Notes under the pieces: model-generated
What the model saw: only the letters and a program-made list of their open reading frames with translations
What the model was told of the DNA's origin: nothing
The model's database searches: none
From: Comamonas sp. GB3 AK4-5
GTDB lineage: Bacteria; Pseudomonadota; Gammaproteobacteria; Burkholderiales; Burkholderiaceae_C
Direction: 5' to 3'
Assembly (NCBI RefSeq): GCF_041320665.1
Contig: NZ_CP166730.1
Span: 4,092,001 to 4,156,000 of the forward strand
Length of the DNA stretch: 64,000 bases
Shown: piece after piece, positions 28,844 through 37,528 of the stretch
How positions within the stretch are numbered: the first letter of the stretch is position 1
Layout: the number at the start of each line of letters is the position of its first letter
Translations under genes and position numbers: made by a program

Positions 28844-31150
28844 TCAGTGGCTGTTTTCCCAGGGCCAGTCGTCGCGCTGCAGCAGCACCTGGGTATAGCG
28901 CTGATCCTGCTTGCGCATCCACAACCCACGCGCCCCCTCGGTCAATCGCTCCACCTTGGCCTGGTCCCAGGCATTGCCGGCCACGGTATGCCGCGTGGCT
29001 GCCGCCGCCTCACCTTCTGCCACCTGGGTGCGAGGCCGGTCGCCATCGCGCCAGTGCAGGCCGCTGGCATCCCAGCCCAGCAGCAGCGGCATGCCCGCCC
29101 GCAGCTCCAGCGTGCGCACCTCCCGGGCATCGGGTCGCAGCCAGTGCAGCAGCCAGTGATGGGCATCGTCATTGGAGCGCGCCGCCAGCTCCAGCACCGC
29201 CCAGCCCTTGCCTTCCGGCTGCGGCACCGCACAGGGGCCGGTGCCGCACAACACGGCTCCGCCACTGGTCACGCTCACACCCTGGATGCGTGGCTCCTCG
29301 GGCGACCAGTAATTGTTCGCTCCCTGGTGGATACCGCCCCACCACCACAGCTCATCGCCCCCCGGGGCAAAACGCCAGACATAGTCCCCATCCGCGCAGG
29401 GGTGCTGCACCTGGTGGGTCTCGCGCCAACGCGGCTGCAGACGCCAGAAGCCATGTTCATCCTGGGCAATGTCCCGCCACTCATAGACAGCGGAGTTGTC
29501 GATCTGGCCCAGCGGGCCGGGTGAGGCCTCTTGTACCGGCCAACGCCAGGTGCCGGTACAGGCTTCCACCAGCTTGTCGGGCACGCAGCCTACCAACACC
29601 AGGGCCTGTACCCGGGCACCATGGCGCGCATCGGAAGGAGTGGGCCGCAGGCGCACCACGGCACCGGGCAAGTCCACGCGCTGCAACTGCTCGCCATCCC
29701 AGATCTGCACATAGCGCACACCACCATGGCGTGGCACGGCGCCGGAAGGCAGCAGCACGGCCCAGCGGCCACGCACCACCACATGCTCCAGCTCCCAGGT
29801 GTTGGGGAATTTCTGCCCCGCCCATTGCAGCTGGTAGCCTGCCGTGGCGCCATGCACATCGGCGGCCGCTTCGGTCAAGGTCCATTCCAGTGCTGTGCCG
29901 GCCACCGGCACACTGTGGGCCCGCCAGCGTTCGGGATGCTTCAGCTCGCGGCGCCAGAACAGCGGCGTGCGCGGCTGTGGACGCAGCAGCACGCGGCCAT
30001 CGCGGGTATGGGCTACGGCGTTCTCTATGTCGCTGACCGTACAGCTGAGGCTGCGGCCGTCATGCAGGCGCTCCAGCTCCGGGGTGTCGATCAGCATGCG
30101 CTGCACCAACACCTCGCCATCCCATTCCAGCGCGGCCGGTGCGGCGGGTGCATCCGGATCCTGGGGTTCGGGCATGTCCACCATCAGCGACCAGGGTTTG
30201 CGGTCTTCCGGCATATTGCCGGACCAGTGCTGCCAGCCATAGGTCTGGCTCCACACGGCCAGTTGCTCCCGCCCGTCTTCGCCTTCGGACAGCAGCATTC
30301 CCATCAAGGCCAGTGCCTGGCCATCGCCACGCCATTGGATGCAAGGCTGGTGCGGCACGCCCCAGGGCTGGGCCGCATCGTCAAAGTACAGCTGCCATAC
30401 GGGCGCCTCCAGCGCCTGCATGGGATGGCGCAGGGTGCGCAGCGAAGGCGGCAGATGGCGCTGCAGCGACAGCTTGACGGCGGCGTCCCTGGGCGGCTGG
30501 GGCAGAGTGGGCGGCAGCATGCGGCTGGCATCCGGCATGCAGTCCGGGGGAATCCACAAATCCAGGGCGGCAACCAGTTCCTGGGCGGAGTTGGAGACAT
30601 GCTCGCCCAGCCAGCTGTCAAAGTCTTCATCACTCAGGGCGTTTTGGCCGTCTTCGGCCGCCGCCCCTTCTGCCAGGTTCCAGCGCGGCAGGCGGCCATA
30701 TTCCGCCGTCACCACGGCCGCCTCATCGTGGCTCAGCAGCCAGCAGCGCCGCGTCTTGCGGTCCACCAGACGGGCCACCTGACCGGCATGGCTGCTGGTA
30801 CGAATCCAGCGCCCGTCGAAGGAGGTATGGAAATGGTCTTCCCAGACATGGGGCAGGTAGATCCCGTCGGCGCAGAGCAGATCACCGTAGACCGGCCCAC
30901 CCATGCCCCGCTCGCCCTGGGCGCGAAACTCCACATCCCTGGGCCCGACCTCTGGCGCAGCGGCTGCCAGATGGTGCTGCAGCGACGAGGGCCGCTTGGT
31001 GGCCGCCGCAGGCGCAGCCGCAGAAGCGGCCTGACCGGCCTCACGTTTGCCCGCTTTGAGCAAACCAAAGGCACGCCGGCTCCACCACAGCAGCCACACG
31101 CCCAATGCTGCCAGCAGCAGCCAACCCAACAGACTCATAACGGATTTCAT
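28844..31150 (-). CDS. Unrecognised 768-aa tryptophan-rich membrane-anchored protein
   Basis: No family recognised. One hydrophobic segment at residues 5-22 (MSLLGWLLLAALGVWLLWW) is followed at once by Arg/Lys residues, which suggests a cytoplasmic bulk. The rest is rich in Trp, Gly and acidic residues with short recurring pieces such as WDG(E/D) and DGR-type turns, suggestive of a beta-rich or propeller fold; this is speculation. Codon use fits a real gene. It lies between queF (convergent) and the first chemoreceptor gene, apparently a single-gene unit. Start 31150 is preferred; 31138 is possible. Confidence 0.7.
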   Translation of the reverse strand: MKSVMSLLGWLLLAALGVWLLWWSRRAFGLLKAGKREAGQAASAAAPAAATKRPSSLQHHLAAAAPEVGPRDVEFRAQGERGMGGPVYGDLLCADGIYLPHVWEDHFHTSFDGRWIRTSSHAGQVARLVDRKTRRCWLLSHDEAAVVTAEYGRLPRWNLAEGAAAEDGQNALSDEDFDSWLGEHVSNSAQELVAALDLWIPPDCMPDASRMLPPTLPQPPRDAAVKLSLQRHLPPSLRTLRHPMQALEAPVWQLYFDDAAQPWGVPHQPCIQWRGDGQALALMGMLLSEGEDGREQLAVWSQTYGWQHWSGNMPEDRKPWSLMVDMPEPQDPDAPAAPAALEWDGEVLVQRMLIDTPELERLHDGRSLSCTVSDIENAVAHTRDGRVLLRPQPRTPLFWRRELKHPERWRAHSVPVAGTALEWTLTEAAADVHGATAGYQLQWAGQKFPNTWELEHVVVRGRWAVLLPSGAVPRHGGVRYVQIWDGEQLQRVDLPGAVVRLRPTPSDARHGARVQALVLVGCVPDKLVEACTGTWRWPVQEASPGPLGQIDNSAVYEWRDIAQDEHGFWRLQPRWRETHQVQHPCADGDYVWRFAPGGDELWWWGGIHQGANNYWSPEEPRIQGVSVTSGGAVLCGTGPCAVPQPEGKGWAVLELAARSNDDAHHWLLHWLRPDAREVRTLELRAGMPLLLGWDASGLHWRDGDRPRTQVAEGEAAAATRHTVAGNAWDQAKVERLTEGARGLWMRKQDQRYTQVLLQRDDWPWENSH

Positions 31151-31216
31151 AACCGCCGATGCTACCCAAGCCAGGCCGCTTGCATCAGGCATATTCAAGC
31201 TTCTGTGTACCCTGAA

Positions 31217-31249
31217 GCAAAAAGGCGGCCCAAGGACCGCCTTTTTGCA
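31217..31249. terminator. Bidirectional terminator downstream of the first chemoreceptor gene
   Basis: A 12-bp stem GCAAAAAGGCGG / CCGCCTTTTTGC with an 8-nt loop. It lies 57 nt after the chemoreceptor stop; the U-run works in either direction. Confidence 0.82.
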
Positions 31250-31305
31250 CGTTCAGACCCGCACAGTGTTGCGCCCGGGCCGCATCGGCCCCATGGCACC
31301 GGCCC

Positions 31306-32865
31306 TCAGCGCATGGTGAACACATCCACCGAGCGTTCCAGCGTCTTGGCGCTGTGGCGCAGCGAATGGGCCGCACTGGTGGACTGCTCCACCAGGGCCG
31401 CGTTTTGCTGGGTGACCGAGTCCAGATGCGCCACGGCCTCGTTCACCTGGGCAATGCCCATGGACTGCTCGCGCGTGGCAATGCTGATCTGGTGCACCAT
31501 ATCGCTCACCCGCTCCACCGCCGTCACCATGCCGCTGATGGTCTGGCCTGCGGCATCCATGCGGGCATTGCCATCGTTGATGCCATCCACCGTGCGGTTG
31601 ATCAGGACACTGATTTCCTTGGCGGCTTCGGCACTGCGCTGGGCCAGGGCCCGCACCTCGCCGGCCACCACGGCAAAGCCACGGCCTTGCTCGCCGGCCC
31701 GGGCCGCTTCCACCGCGGCATTCAGCGCCAGCAGATTGGTCTGGAAGGCAATACTCTCGATGACGCCAATGATTTCCCGCATGCGGGTCGAAGAGCCACG
31801 GATATGCTCCATGGCAGAGCCGACTTGCTGGATGGCCGAGCCGCTGTGACGGGCCACGTTCTTGCTGGCTTCACTTTCACGCTCCATCACCTGGGCCATG
31901 TCGGCGGTCTGGGCCACGGTGCCGGAGATCTCCTCCATCGAGGCTGCCGTTTCCTGCAGATTGCTGGACTGGGACTCGGTGCGGGTGGCCAGATCCTGGC
32001 TGCCATGGGCAATTTCCTGGGCCGTGATGGCAAAACCCCTGACCTCGCTGCGCACATCGCCCACCACGGCCCGCAGATTGATCTGGATCTGCAGCAGCCG
32101 CTGCATCAGCGCGCCCATGTCTCCGCCATAGTTGTGCTGGCAATCGGTGGACAGGTTGCAACTGGCAATGTCGGCAGCAAAGCGGCTGGCCTGCTCCAGA
32201 CCGCGCACGCAGCGGTCATAAAAGCGCCAGGTGATCCAGGCACCACCGGCCAGCATCACGGCCAGTCGTGTGCCCCAGGCCTGCGCCCCTTGCCAGCCCA
32301 GCATGTCCGGCAGCAGCAGCAACAAGGCGAGCACTGCCAGCATCAGCTCCATGCGCACCACCATGCCCACGTCCTTGCGGCTGTCCCACCAGCCACGCAG
32401 GCCTTTGTGGCGCACCTCGCCGGAGCGCAGGCGGAAGCTCTCCTGGCCAGCTTCGGCTTCGGTGCGCATGTGCGCATACAGTGCTTCGGCGGCCTGGATT
32501 TCAGAGGCCGATGGCTTGGTACGCACCGACAGATAACCCCGGGGCTTGCCACCTTCCATGATGGGCGTGACATTGGCACGCACCCAGTAGTGATCCCCGT
32601 TCTTGCGCCGGTTCTTGACCAGGGCCGTCCACGGATAGCCATGGGCAATCGTGCGCCACAGGTCCTTGAACGCGGCCGCCGGCATATCGGGGTGGCGGAT
32701 CAGGTTGTGGGGCTGGCCCAGCAATTCCTCATACGTGTAACCGCTCACACTGGCGAAAGCGGCATTGCAATGGGTGATCTCACCTTTGGGGTTGGTAATC
32801 GAGACCAGCAGCTCATCGCCAGGGAAATCGTAATTGTTCTGGGTAACTGGCAGATTGATGCGCAT
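31306..32865 (-). CDS. PAS-domain methyl-accepting chemotaxis protein (Aer-like)
   Basis: A 519-aa receptor with an N-terminal PAS domain (THCNAAFASVSGYTYEELLG, then IRHPDMP) and, after about residue 175, two hydrophobic segments with almost no periplasmic loop. The C-terminal signalling hairpin is IESIAFQTNLLALNAAVEAA with GEQGRGFAVVAGEVRAL. This is the layout of Aer, which senses energy state through FAD; bound cofactor is inferred. No C-terminal NWETF-like pentapeptide. Paralogue of the next gene, with which it is in tandem. Confidence 0.92.
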   Translation of the reverse strand: MRINLPVTQNNYDFPGDELLVSITNPKGEITHCNAAFASVSGYTYEELLGQPHNLIRHPDMPAAAFKDLWRTIAHGYPWTALVKNRRKNGDHYWVRANVTPIMEGGKPRGYLSVRTKPSASEIQAAEALYAHMRTEAEAGQESFRLRSGEVRHKGLRGWWDSRKDVGMVVRMELMLAVLALLLLLPDMLGWQGAQAWGTRLAVMLAGGAWITWRFYDRCVRGLEQASRFAADIASCNLSTDCQHNYGGDMGALMQRLLQIQINLRAVVGDVRSEVRGFAITAQEIAHGSQDLATRTESQSSNLQETAASMEEISGTVAQTADMAQVMERESEASKNVARHSGSAIQQVGSAMEHIRGSSTRMREIIGVIESIAFQTNLLALNAAVEAARAGEQGRGFAVVAGEVRALAQRSAEAAKEISVLINRTVDGINDGNARMDAAGQTISGMVTAVERVSDMVHQISIATREQSMGIAQVNEAVAHLDSVTQQNAALVEQSTSAAHSLRHSAKTLERSVDVFTMR

Positions 32866-32908
32866 GTATGGATGCTTCCTCAACGATGCCTGAAACCTGC
32901 AGGCACAT

Positions 32909-32949
32909 GAAAAAAGACCGCTGCGAAACGGTTGTGAGTTTCGCAGCGG
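32909..32949 (-). terminator. Terminator between the two chemoreceptor genes
   Basis: A 12-bp stem CCGCTGCGAAAC / GTTTCGCAGCGG, with the T-run on the minus strand, about 105 nt after the second chemoreceptor's stop. Confidence 0.82.
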
Positions 32950-33053
32950 CCCTCAACGATCTATGGATCATCGCACATGACGTCAGGGCCTAGAGCACTG
33001 CCGGCGGGGAAAATCCATGCTGTTTATGGCACTACCACCCTCGCGTGCCGCGC

Positions 33054-34721
33054 CTAGGCCACCGCCATGGCGACCACTTTTTGGGCGCCTGCCAGACTAG
33101 GGGCAGCCATGCTTGCCGTGGTCTGGGCGTGCGCCTGGTGCTGGTGTAGCGAGACATCGCCCGGCAGGCGAAACACATCCAGAGTGCGCCCCAGCACCCC
33201 TGCATTCAGGCTCATATCGTTGGCCGATGCGGCCGCCTCCTTGACCAGGCGCGCGTTGTCCTGCGTGGAGCGGTCCAGGTCCGTGACCACATCGTTCACC
33301 TGCGCAATGCCACTGGACTGCTCCCGCGTGGCATTGCCAATCTGGCCCATCAACCCATTCACATGCGCCACGGAGCTGACCACCTTCTCGATGGTGTGAC
33401 TTGCCTGCACCATCTGCTCAGCACCCAGCCCGATCTGGGATTTGGACTCGCCAATCAGGTTGCGAATTTCACCGGCTGCCGCCGCACTGCGCTGGGCCAG
33501 GGCACGCACTTCGGTGGCCACCACGGCAAAACCGCGCCCCTGCTCTCCCGCACGCGCGGCCTCTACCGCCGCATTGAGCGCAAGAATATTGGTCTGGAAT
33601 GCAATGCTTTCAATGGTGGTGATGATGTGGCCCATCTGCTGTGACGAATGCTCGATGCGCTGCACCACATCCGTGACCTTGCGCACCGCGTCTCCCCCTT
33701 GGCGGGCCAGCGATGCGCTGTGTTCGCTTTCCGTCATGATTTTCTGGGTGGTGTCTGCGGTCTGGCGCACCGTGCCGGAAAGCTGCTCCATGGCCGCCGC
33801 CGTTTCTTCCAGGCTGCTGGCCTGATGTTCGCTGCGTTCCGCCTGCTGGTGAGCGCTCTGGGCAATGGACAGCGCCAGCCGGCCAAAACCCTGAATCTCA
33901 CGCCGCGCATCGCCCACCACCACACGCAAGTTGATGTGGATTTGGTGCAGGCGCTCCATCAGCAGGCCCATGGGGTGGTGCTCGCCGAGCGGTGGCAGCT
34001 CCTGGGACAGATTGCAGCCCGCCAGATCGCGCGCCAGATCATTGGCCTCCTGGAAAGCACCCGTAATGCGCCGGTGAAAACCGTAGAGCATCAGCAGTGA
34101 CAAAACCGCCACCACGGCCAGCTGCAACCCTTGCTGCCAGGGCTGGTTCCAGCCCATAAAGCCCGGCAACAGGGCCGCCACCAGAATGGGCAGCAGCATG
34201 GCCGTCAGGCGCTGGGTGAACGTGGCGCGCCGCAGCCCGCCCCATGCATCGCGCCAGCCCTTTTGGCGGACATGGCCTGCGCACAGGGCAATGCTTTGCC
34301 TGCCGGCCTCACGCTCTTTTTCCAGCCGCTCATACAGGGCCTCAGCCTCTCGCACCTCTTCGCGCGAAGGCTTGGTACGCACCGACATATAGCCCCGGGG
34401 CTTGCCATGGACCACGATGGGCGTCACATGGGCGCGCACCCAGTAATAGTCGCCATTCTTGCGGCGGTTCTTGATGATGCCGCTCCAGTTGCGCCCACGA
34501 CCGACGGTGGTCCACATGTCTTTGAAGGCCTCGCCTGGCATATGGGGATGGCGCACCAGGTTGTGCGGCTGCCCCATCAGCTCCTCCATGGTGAATCCGC
34601 TCACGCGGACAAAGGCGGCATTGCAGTGGGTGACCAAGCCCTTGTTGTCCGTCATGGACATCAACAGCTCTTCATGGGGGAAGTCGTACTCTTTTTCCGT
34701 GATGGGAAGATTGGTGCGCAT
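33054..34721 (-). CDS. PAS-domain methyl-accepting chemotaxis protein (Aer-like)
   Basis: A 555-aa paralogue of the downstream receptor. The N-terminus MRTNLPITEKEYDFPHEELL resembles MRINLPVTQNNYDFPGDELL of the neighbour; PAS motif THCNAAFVRVSGFTMEEL; two adjacent membrane segments near 190-235; signalling tip IESIAFQTNILALNAAVEAA. It ends with an extra ~20-residue tail rich in Gln/His/Ala. The two genes have separate terminators, so they are probably independent units. Cofactor and stimulus are inferred only. Confidence 0.92.
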   Translation of the reverse strand: MRTNLPITEKEYDFPHEELLMSMTDNKGLVTHCNAAFVRVSGFTMEELMGQPHNLVRHPHMPGEAFKDMWTTVGRGRNWSGIIKNRRKNGDYYWVRAHVTPIVVHGKPRGYMSVRTKPSREEVREAEALYERLEKEREAGRQSIALCAGHVRQKGWRDAWGGLRRATFTQRLTAMLLPILVAALLPGFMGWNQPWQQGLQLAVVAVLSLLMLYGFHRRITGAFQEANDLARDLAGCNLSQELPPLGEHHPMGLLMERLHQIHINLRVVVGDARREIQGFGRLALSIAQSAHQQAERSEHQASSLEETAAAMEQLSGTVRQTADTTQKIMTESEHSASLARQGGDAVRKVTDVVQRIEHSSQQMGHIITTIESIAFQTNILALNAAVEAARAGEQGRGFAVVATEVRALAQRSAAAAGEIRNLIGESKSQIGLGAEQMVQASHTIEKVVSSVAHVNGLMGQIGNATREQSSGIAQVNDVVTDLDRSTQDNARLVKEAAASANDMSLNAGVLGRTLDVFRLPGDVSLHQHQAHAQTTASMAAPSLAGAQKVVAMAVA

Positions 34722-34831
34722 GGTCCGGCTTTCATGGCTGACTTAGATGGTCATTCATACTCCGTTGCGGTATACGCTGCCCCCGCGCAGCCGACATCCA
34801 CCGCTCAGCGCATTCTGAGGACTTTAGGTAG

Positions 34832-36085
34832 TCAGAACAACGACGCGGTAAACGGGTCTGTCCGGTGCGCCCGGTGCACGCCCGTCGCAGGCTGCAAAGG
34901 TTTGGGCTCACACACGGCATCGCCGGCCCCACCGGCCCGGGCCGCCAGACTCCCCACCCGAACACCCAGCAGGCGGATATGTTGCTTTAGTTCCACACGC
35001 TTGAGGCACTGCCCTGCAGCATGGCGAATCGCGGCGGCATCCTGGGTGAAGTAGTCCAGAGAGATGTCCCGCGTCACGCTGCGAAAGTCGGCATAGCGCA
35101 ACTTGATGCCTATGGTGCGCCCCACATAGCCTTTGCGCTGCAAGTCTTCGGCCACGCGCTCGCACAGGCGCGTGAAGATGGCACCCAGCTCAGCCCTGTC
35201 CTTCACAGCGTGCAGATCGCGCTCGAAGGTGGTCTCCCGGCTCATGCTCACCGGCTCGCTTTCGGTGACCACGGGCCTATCGTCCTGCCCCTGCGCCGCG
35301 GCATGCAGCCAGGCGCCGTAGGAGCGGCCAAAGTGCTGCACCAGCCCTGGCAGCGAGCAAGCCGCCAGCTCGCCAATGGTGGTGATGCCCAGGGCCTGCA
35401 ACTTGGCATCGGCCTTGGGGCCAACACCATTGATCTTGCGGCAGGGCAGCGGCCAGATGAGCCGCTCCAGATCCTGGGGCTGGACGATGGAAATGCCCTT
35501 GGGCTTGTGGAATTCGCTGGCCATCTTGGCCAGCAGCTTGTTGGGCGCCACGCCCACCGAGCAGCTCAAGCCCGTGGCCGCGTGGATGGCCTGCTGAATG
35601 CGCGCCGCCAGCGCGCGCCCGCCCTCTTCCTGACCGCCAGCCACCTGGGTGAAGTCGATATAGACCTCGTCCACCCCGCGGTCCTCCATCAGCGGCGCTA
35701 TGGAAAGAATGACTTCCTTGAACTGGCGCGAATAGGTCCGGTAACGCTGAAAGTCTATGGGCAGCAAAACGGCCTGGGGGCAGCGGCGTGCAGCCTTCAT
35801 CATGCCCATGGCAGAGCCCACGCCAAACTGCCGCGCCGCATAGGTGGCGGTGGTGATCACGCCCCGCCCCACATAGCGCCCCAGGCGCTCGAAGGCATCC
35901 AGCGGCACCTGGTCCAGCGCACCCCAGCGCGCCACCAGTTCGGCTTCTTGCTCGGGCGTATGCCGGCCCCCGCCAATCACCACCGGCAGCCCCTCCAACT
36001 GGGGATAGCGCAGCAGCTCCACGGAGGCAAAAAATGCATCCATATCCAGATGGGCAATGCGGCGGGGCAAGGCAGCGTTGGTCAC
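34832..36085 (-). CDS. dinB: DNA polymerase IV (Y family)
   Basis: Translesion polymerase of 417 aa. Metal-binding Asp14/Asp16 (IAHLDMDAFFASVE), DEVYIDFT and SVGVAPNKLLAKMASEFHKP are canonical. The HhH segment lies near VGPKADAKLQALG. The C-terminal end SLF is compatible with a clamp-binding peptide. A short insertion near residue 40 (HTPEQEAELVARWGAL) is longer than in E. coli. No clear LexA box in the 60-bp upstream gap, so SOS control is unproven. Confidence 0.93.
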   Translation of the reverse strand: MTNAALPRRIAHLDMDAFFASVELLRYPQLEGLPVVIGGGRHTPEQEAELVARWGALDQVPLDAFERLGRYVGRGVITTATYAARQFGVGSAMGMMKAARRCPQAVLLPIDFQRYRTYSRQFKEVILSIAPLMEDRGVDEVYIDFTQVAGGQEEGGRALAARIQQAIHAATGLSCSVGVAPNKLLAKMASEFHKPKGISIVQPQDLERLIWPLPCRKINGVGPKADAKLQALGITTIGELAACSLPGLVQHFGRSYGAWLHAAAQGQDDRPVVTESEPVSMSRETTFERDLHAVKDRAELGAIFTRLCERVAEDLQRKGYVGRTIGIKLRYADFRSVTRDISLDYFTQDAAAIRHAAGQCLKRVELKQHIRLLGVRVGSLAARAGGAGDAVCEPKPLQPATGVHRAHRTDPFTASLF

Positions 36086-36144
36086 CCCGCTATTGTGGCG
36101 GCTGACGCACGGCCTTGCAGGCCAGCAGCGCCACCATCACCTCG

Positions 36145-37077
36145 CTACACGGCCTGCAGACAGATCAGCACCAGGCCCAGCAGCATCAACCCCATGCCCC
36201 ATTTCTCAGGGCGGCTCAGCGACTCGCTCAGCAGCCGGCGCGAGACCAGATAGCTGAACACCACCTCCACCATACCCAACGTGCGCACCGGCCCGGCACC
36301 CTGCATGGCATAGGCCGTGAACCAGGCCAGCGAGGCCGCCGCGCCCATGCTGCCCGCCACCAGCGAGATGCGCCAGGCCCTGAACAGCGGCATCAGCCCC
36401 TGCGGCGTGCGCAGCTGAACCCACAGCCCCAAGCCCAGGGTTTGCAGGGTTTGGGCAATCAACACGCCCCAGGCACCGGACAGCCAGGGCGACTCCGCCC
36501 CCAGCGCCAGCGCGCCGCCGCGAAAGCCCACGGTGGCAATGGCAAAACAGGCGCCGCAAATCAATCCATACAGCGCGCTCTTGCTCATCCAGGCTTGCAA
36601 AGACATCAGTTGGCCGCGCGGCGGCAGCGACAGCATCAGCACACCCACCGTGGCCACCACCATGGCCAGCAAGGCCAGCGGCGTGGGCAGTTCATGCAGA
36701 AACACCGTGGCAAACAGCGCCACCTGCAGCACCTCGGTCTTGGACAGGGTCACGGCCACGGCGAAGTTGCGCTCCTTCATGGCCATCAACAAAGCCACCG
36801 TGGCCCCTACCTGGAACAAGGCCCCCAACGCAATCCAGCCCAGATAGCTGTTGCTGAATGTGGGAACGGCAGGCATCTGCGCCGGCAGCCCGTACAACAG
36901 GGCCAGCCACAGCGCGGCAAACGGCAGGCCATAGAGAAAACGCACCAGCGTGGCCGACAGCGTGCCCAGCTCCTGGGTCAGGCTGCGCTGGGCCGTGTTG
37001 CGCACGGTCTGGGCCAGGGCGGCGAACAAGGTGATGGGCACCCAGAGCCAGGCAAGGTGTTGCAGGGAATCAGACAT
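36145..37077 (-). CDS. EamA/DMT-family permease
   Basis: A 310-aa inner-membrane protein with about ten hydrophobic segments arranged as two repeats of five, the drug/metabolite transporter layout. The first repeat ends near residue 150 with VVATVGVLMLSLPPRG and the second with MGLMLLGLVLICLQAV. Substrate unknown. It lies 59 nt upstream of dinB on the same strand; cotranscription is possible. Confidence 0.85.
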   Translation of the reverse strand: MSDSLQHLAWLWVPITLFAALAQTVRNTAQRSLTQELGTLSATLVRFLYGLPFAALWLALLYGLPAQMPAVPTFSNSYLGWIALGALFQVGATVALLMAMKERNFAVAVTLSKTEVLQVALFATVFLHELPTPLALLAMVVATVGVLMLSLPPRGQLMSLQAWMSKSALYGLICGACFAIATVGFRGGALALGAESPWLSGAWGVLIAQTLQTLGLGLWVQLRTPQGLMPLFRAWRISLVAGSMGAAASLAWFTAYAMQGAGPVRTLGMVEVVFSYLVSRRLLSESLSRPEKWGMGLMLLGLVLICLQAV

Positions 37078-37519
37078 GGAACATTCAACAGACAGGGCAG
37101 CAAGCGGGTGCCCAGCATAGCCACGCCCCTGCGCGCTGCGCCCCAGCCATTGACGAGGAGCGCCCCACCCCGCAGCGATGCAATCGCCAGCGGCGAAGAC
37201 CCTGTTGCCCGAGCAACAAGCCCCTGGCAGACCAAAATAAAAAAGAGAGCATTCAACGCCTATGAATCAACAGTTTCCAATGGTTTTTCATTGGAGGCCC
37301 AGATTCATCAAGCACTCAACGCTCTCTTTTTAGCAGTACCCACAGCACATGCGATGCCTTCCCATGGGGCTTGCAAAACATCAGCCAGGCCCGTTTTCAC
37401 CCCTGCCGCCTAAAACCGGCGCAGCCCACGCCAGGGCACCGCGCAAGGGCCGCCCCTTACGCTCCGGTGCCGTCCCCCTCCATCGCGAAGCGATAGAGAG
37501 GGGGAAGACGCGCAGCGGC
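37078..37519. other. 442-bp intergenic region between the EamA and lldD genes
   Basis: No credible gene. It holds a nested inverted repeat (37239-37331), then at 37472-37528 a short repeat with a GTCCCCCTC / GAGGGGGA hairpin around ATCGCGAAGCGAT, and the sequence that carries the lldD stop. Two-thirds of the region is thus structured. Confidence 0.6.
37239..37331. ncRNA. Candidate structured RNA or complex bidirectional terminator
   Basis: Three nested stems: AAAAAGAGAGC with GCTCTCTTTTT (37240-37250 / 37321-37331), ATGAATC with GATTCAT, and CCAATG with CATTGG. The outer stem ends in a T-run on the plus strand and on the minus strand. Transcription is unknown; this may simply be a terminator for neighbouring genes. 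Confidence 0.35.
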
Positions 37520-37528
37520 TCAGGGGGT
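37472..37528. repeat. Short intergenic repeat containing the lldD stop codon
   Basis: Contains GTCCCCCTCCATCGCGAAG paired with a GATAGAGAGGGGGA arm, then GAAGACGCGCAGCGGCTCAG and GGGGTG. The second half matches 20876-20920 (interrupted there) and, in reverse, the window's right end. The TGA of lldD lies in CTCAGGGGG. Confidence 0.6.

Noticed and set aside
36086..36144. LexA/SOS box for dinB
   Set aside because: No CTGT-N8-ACAG pattern in the upstream gap.
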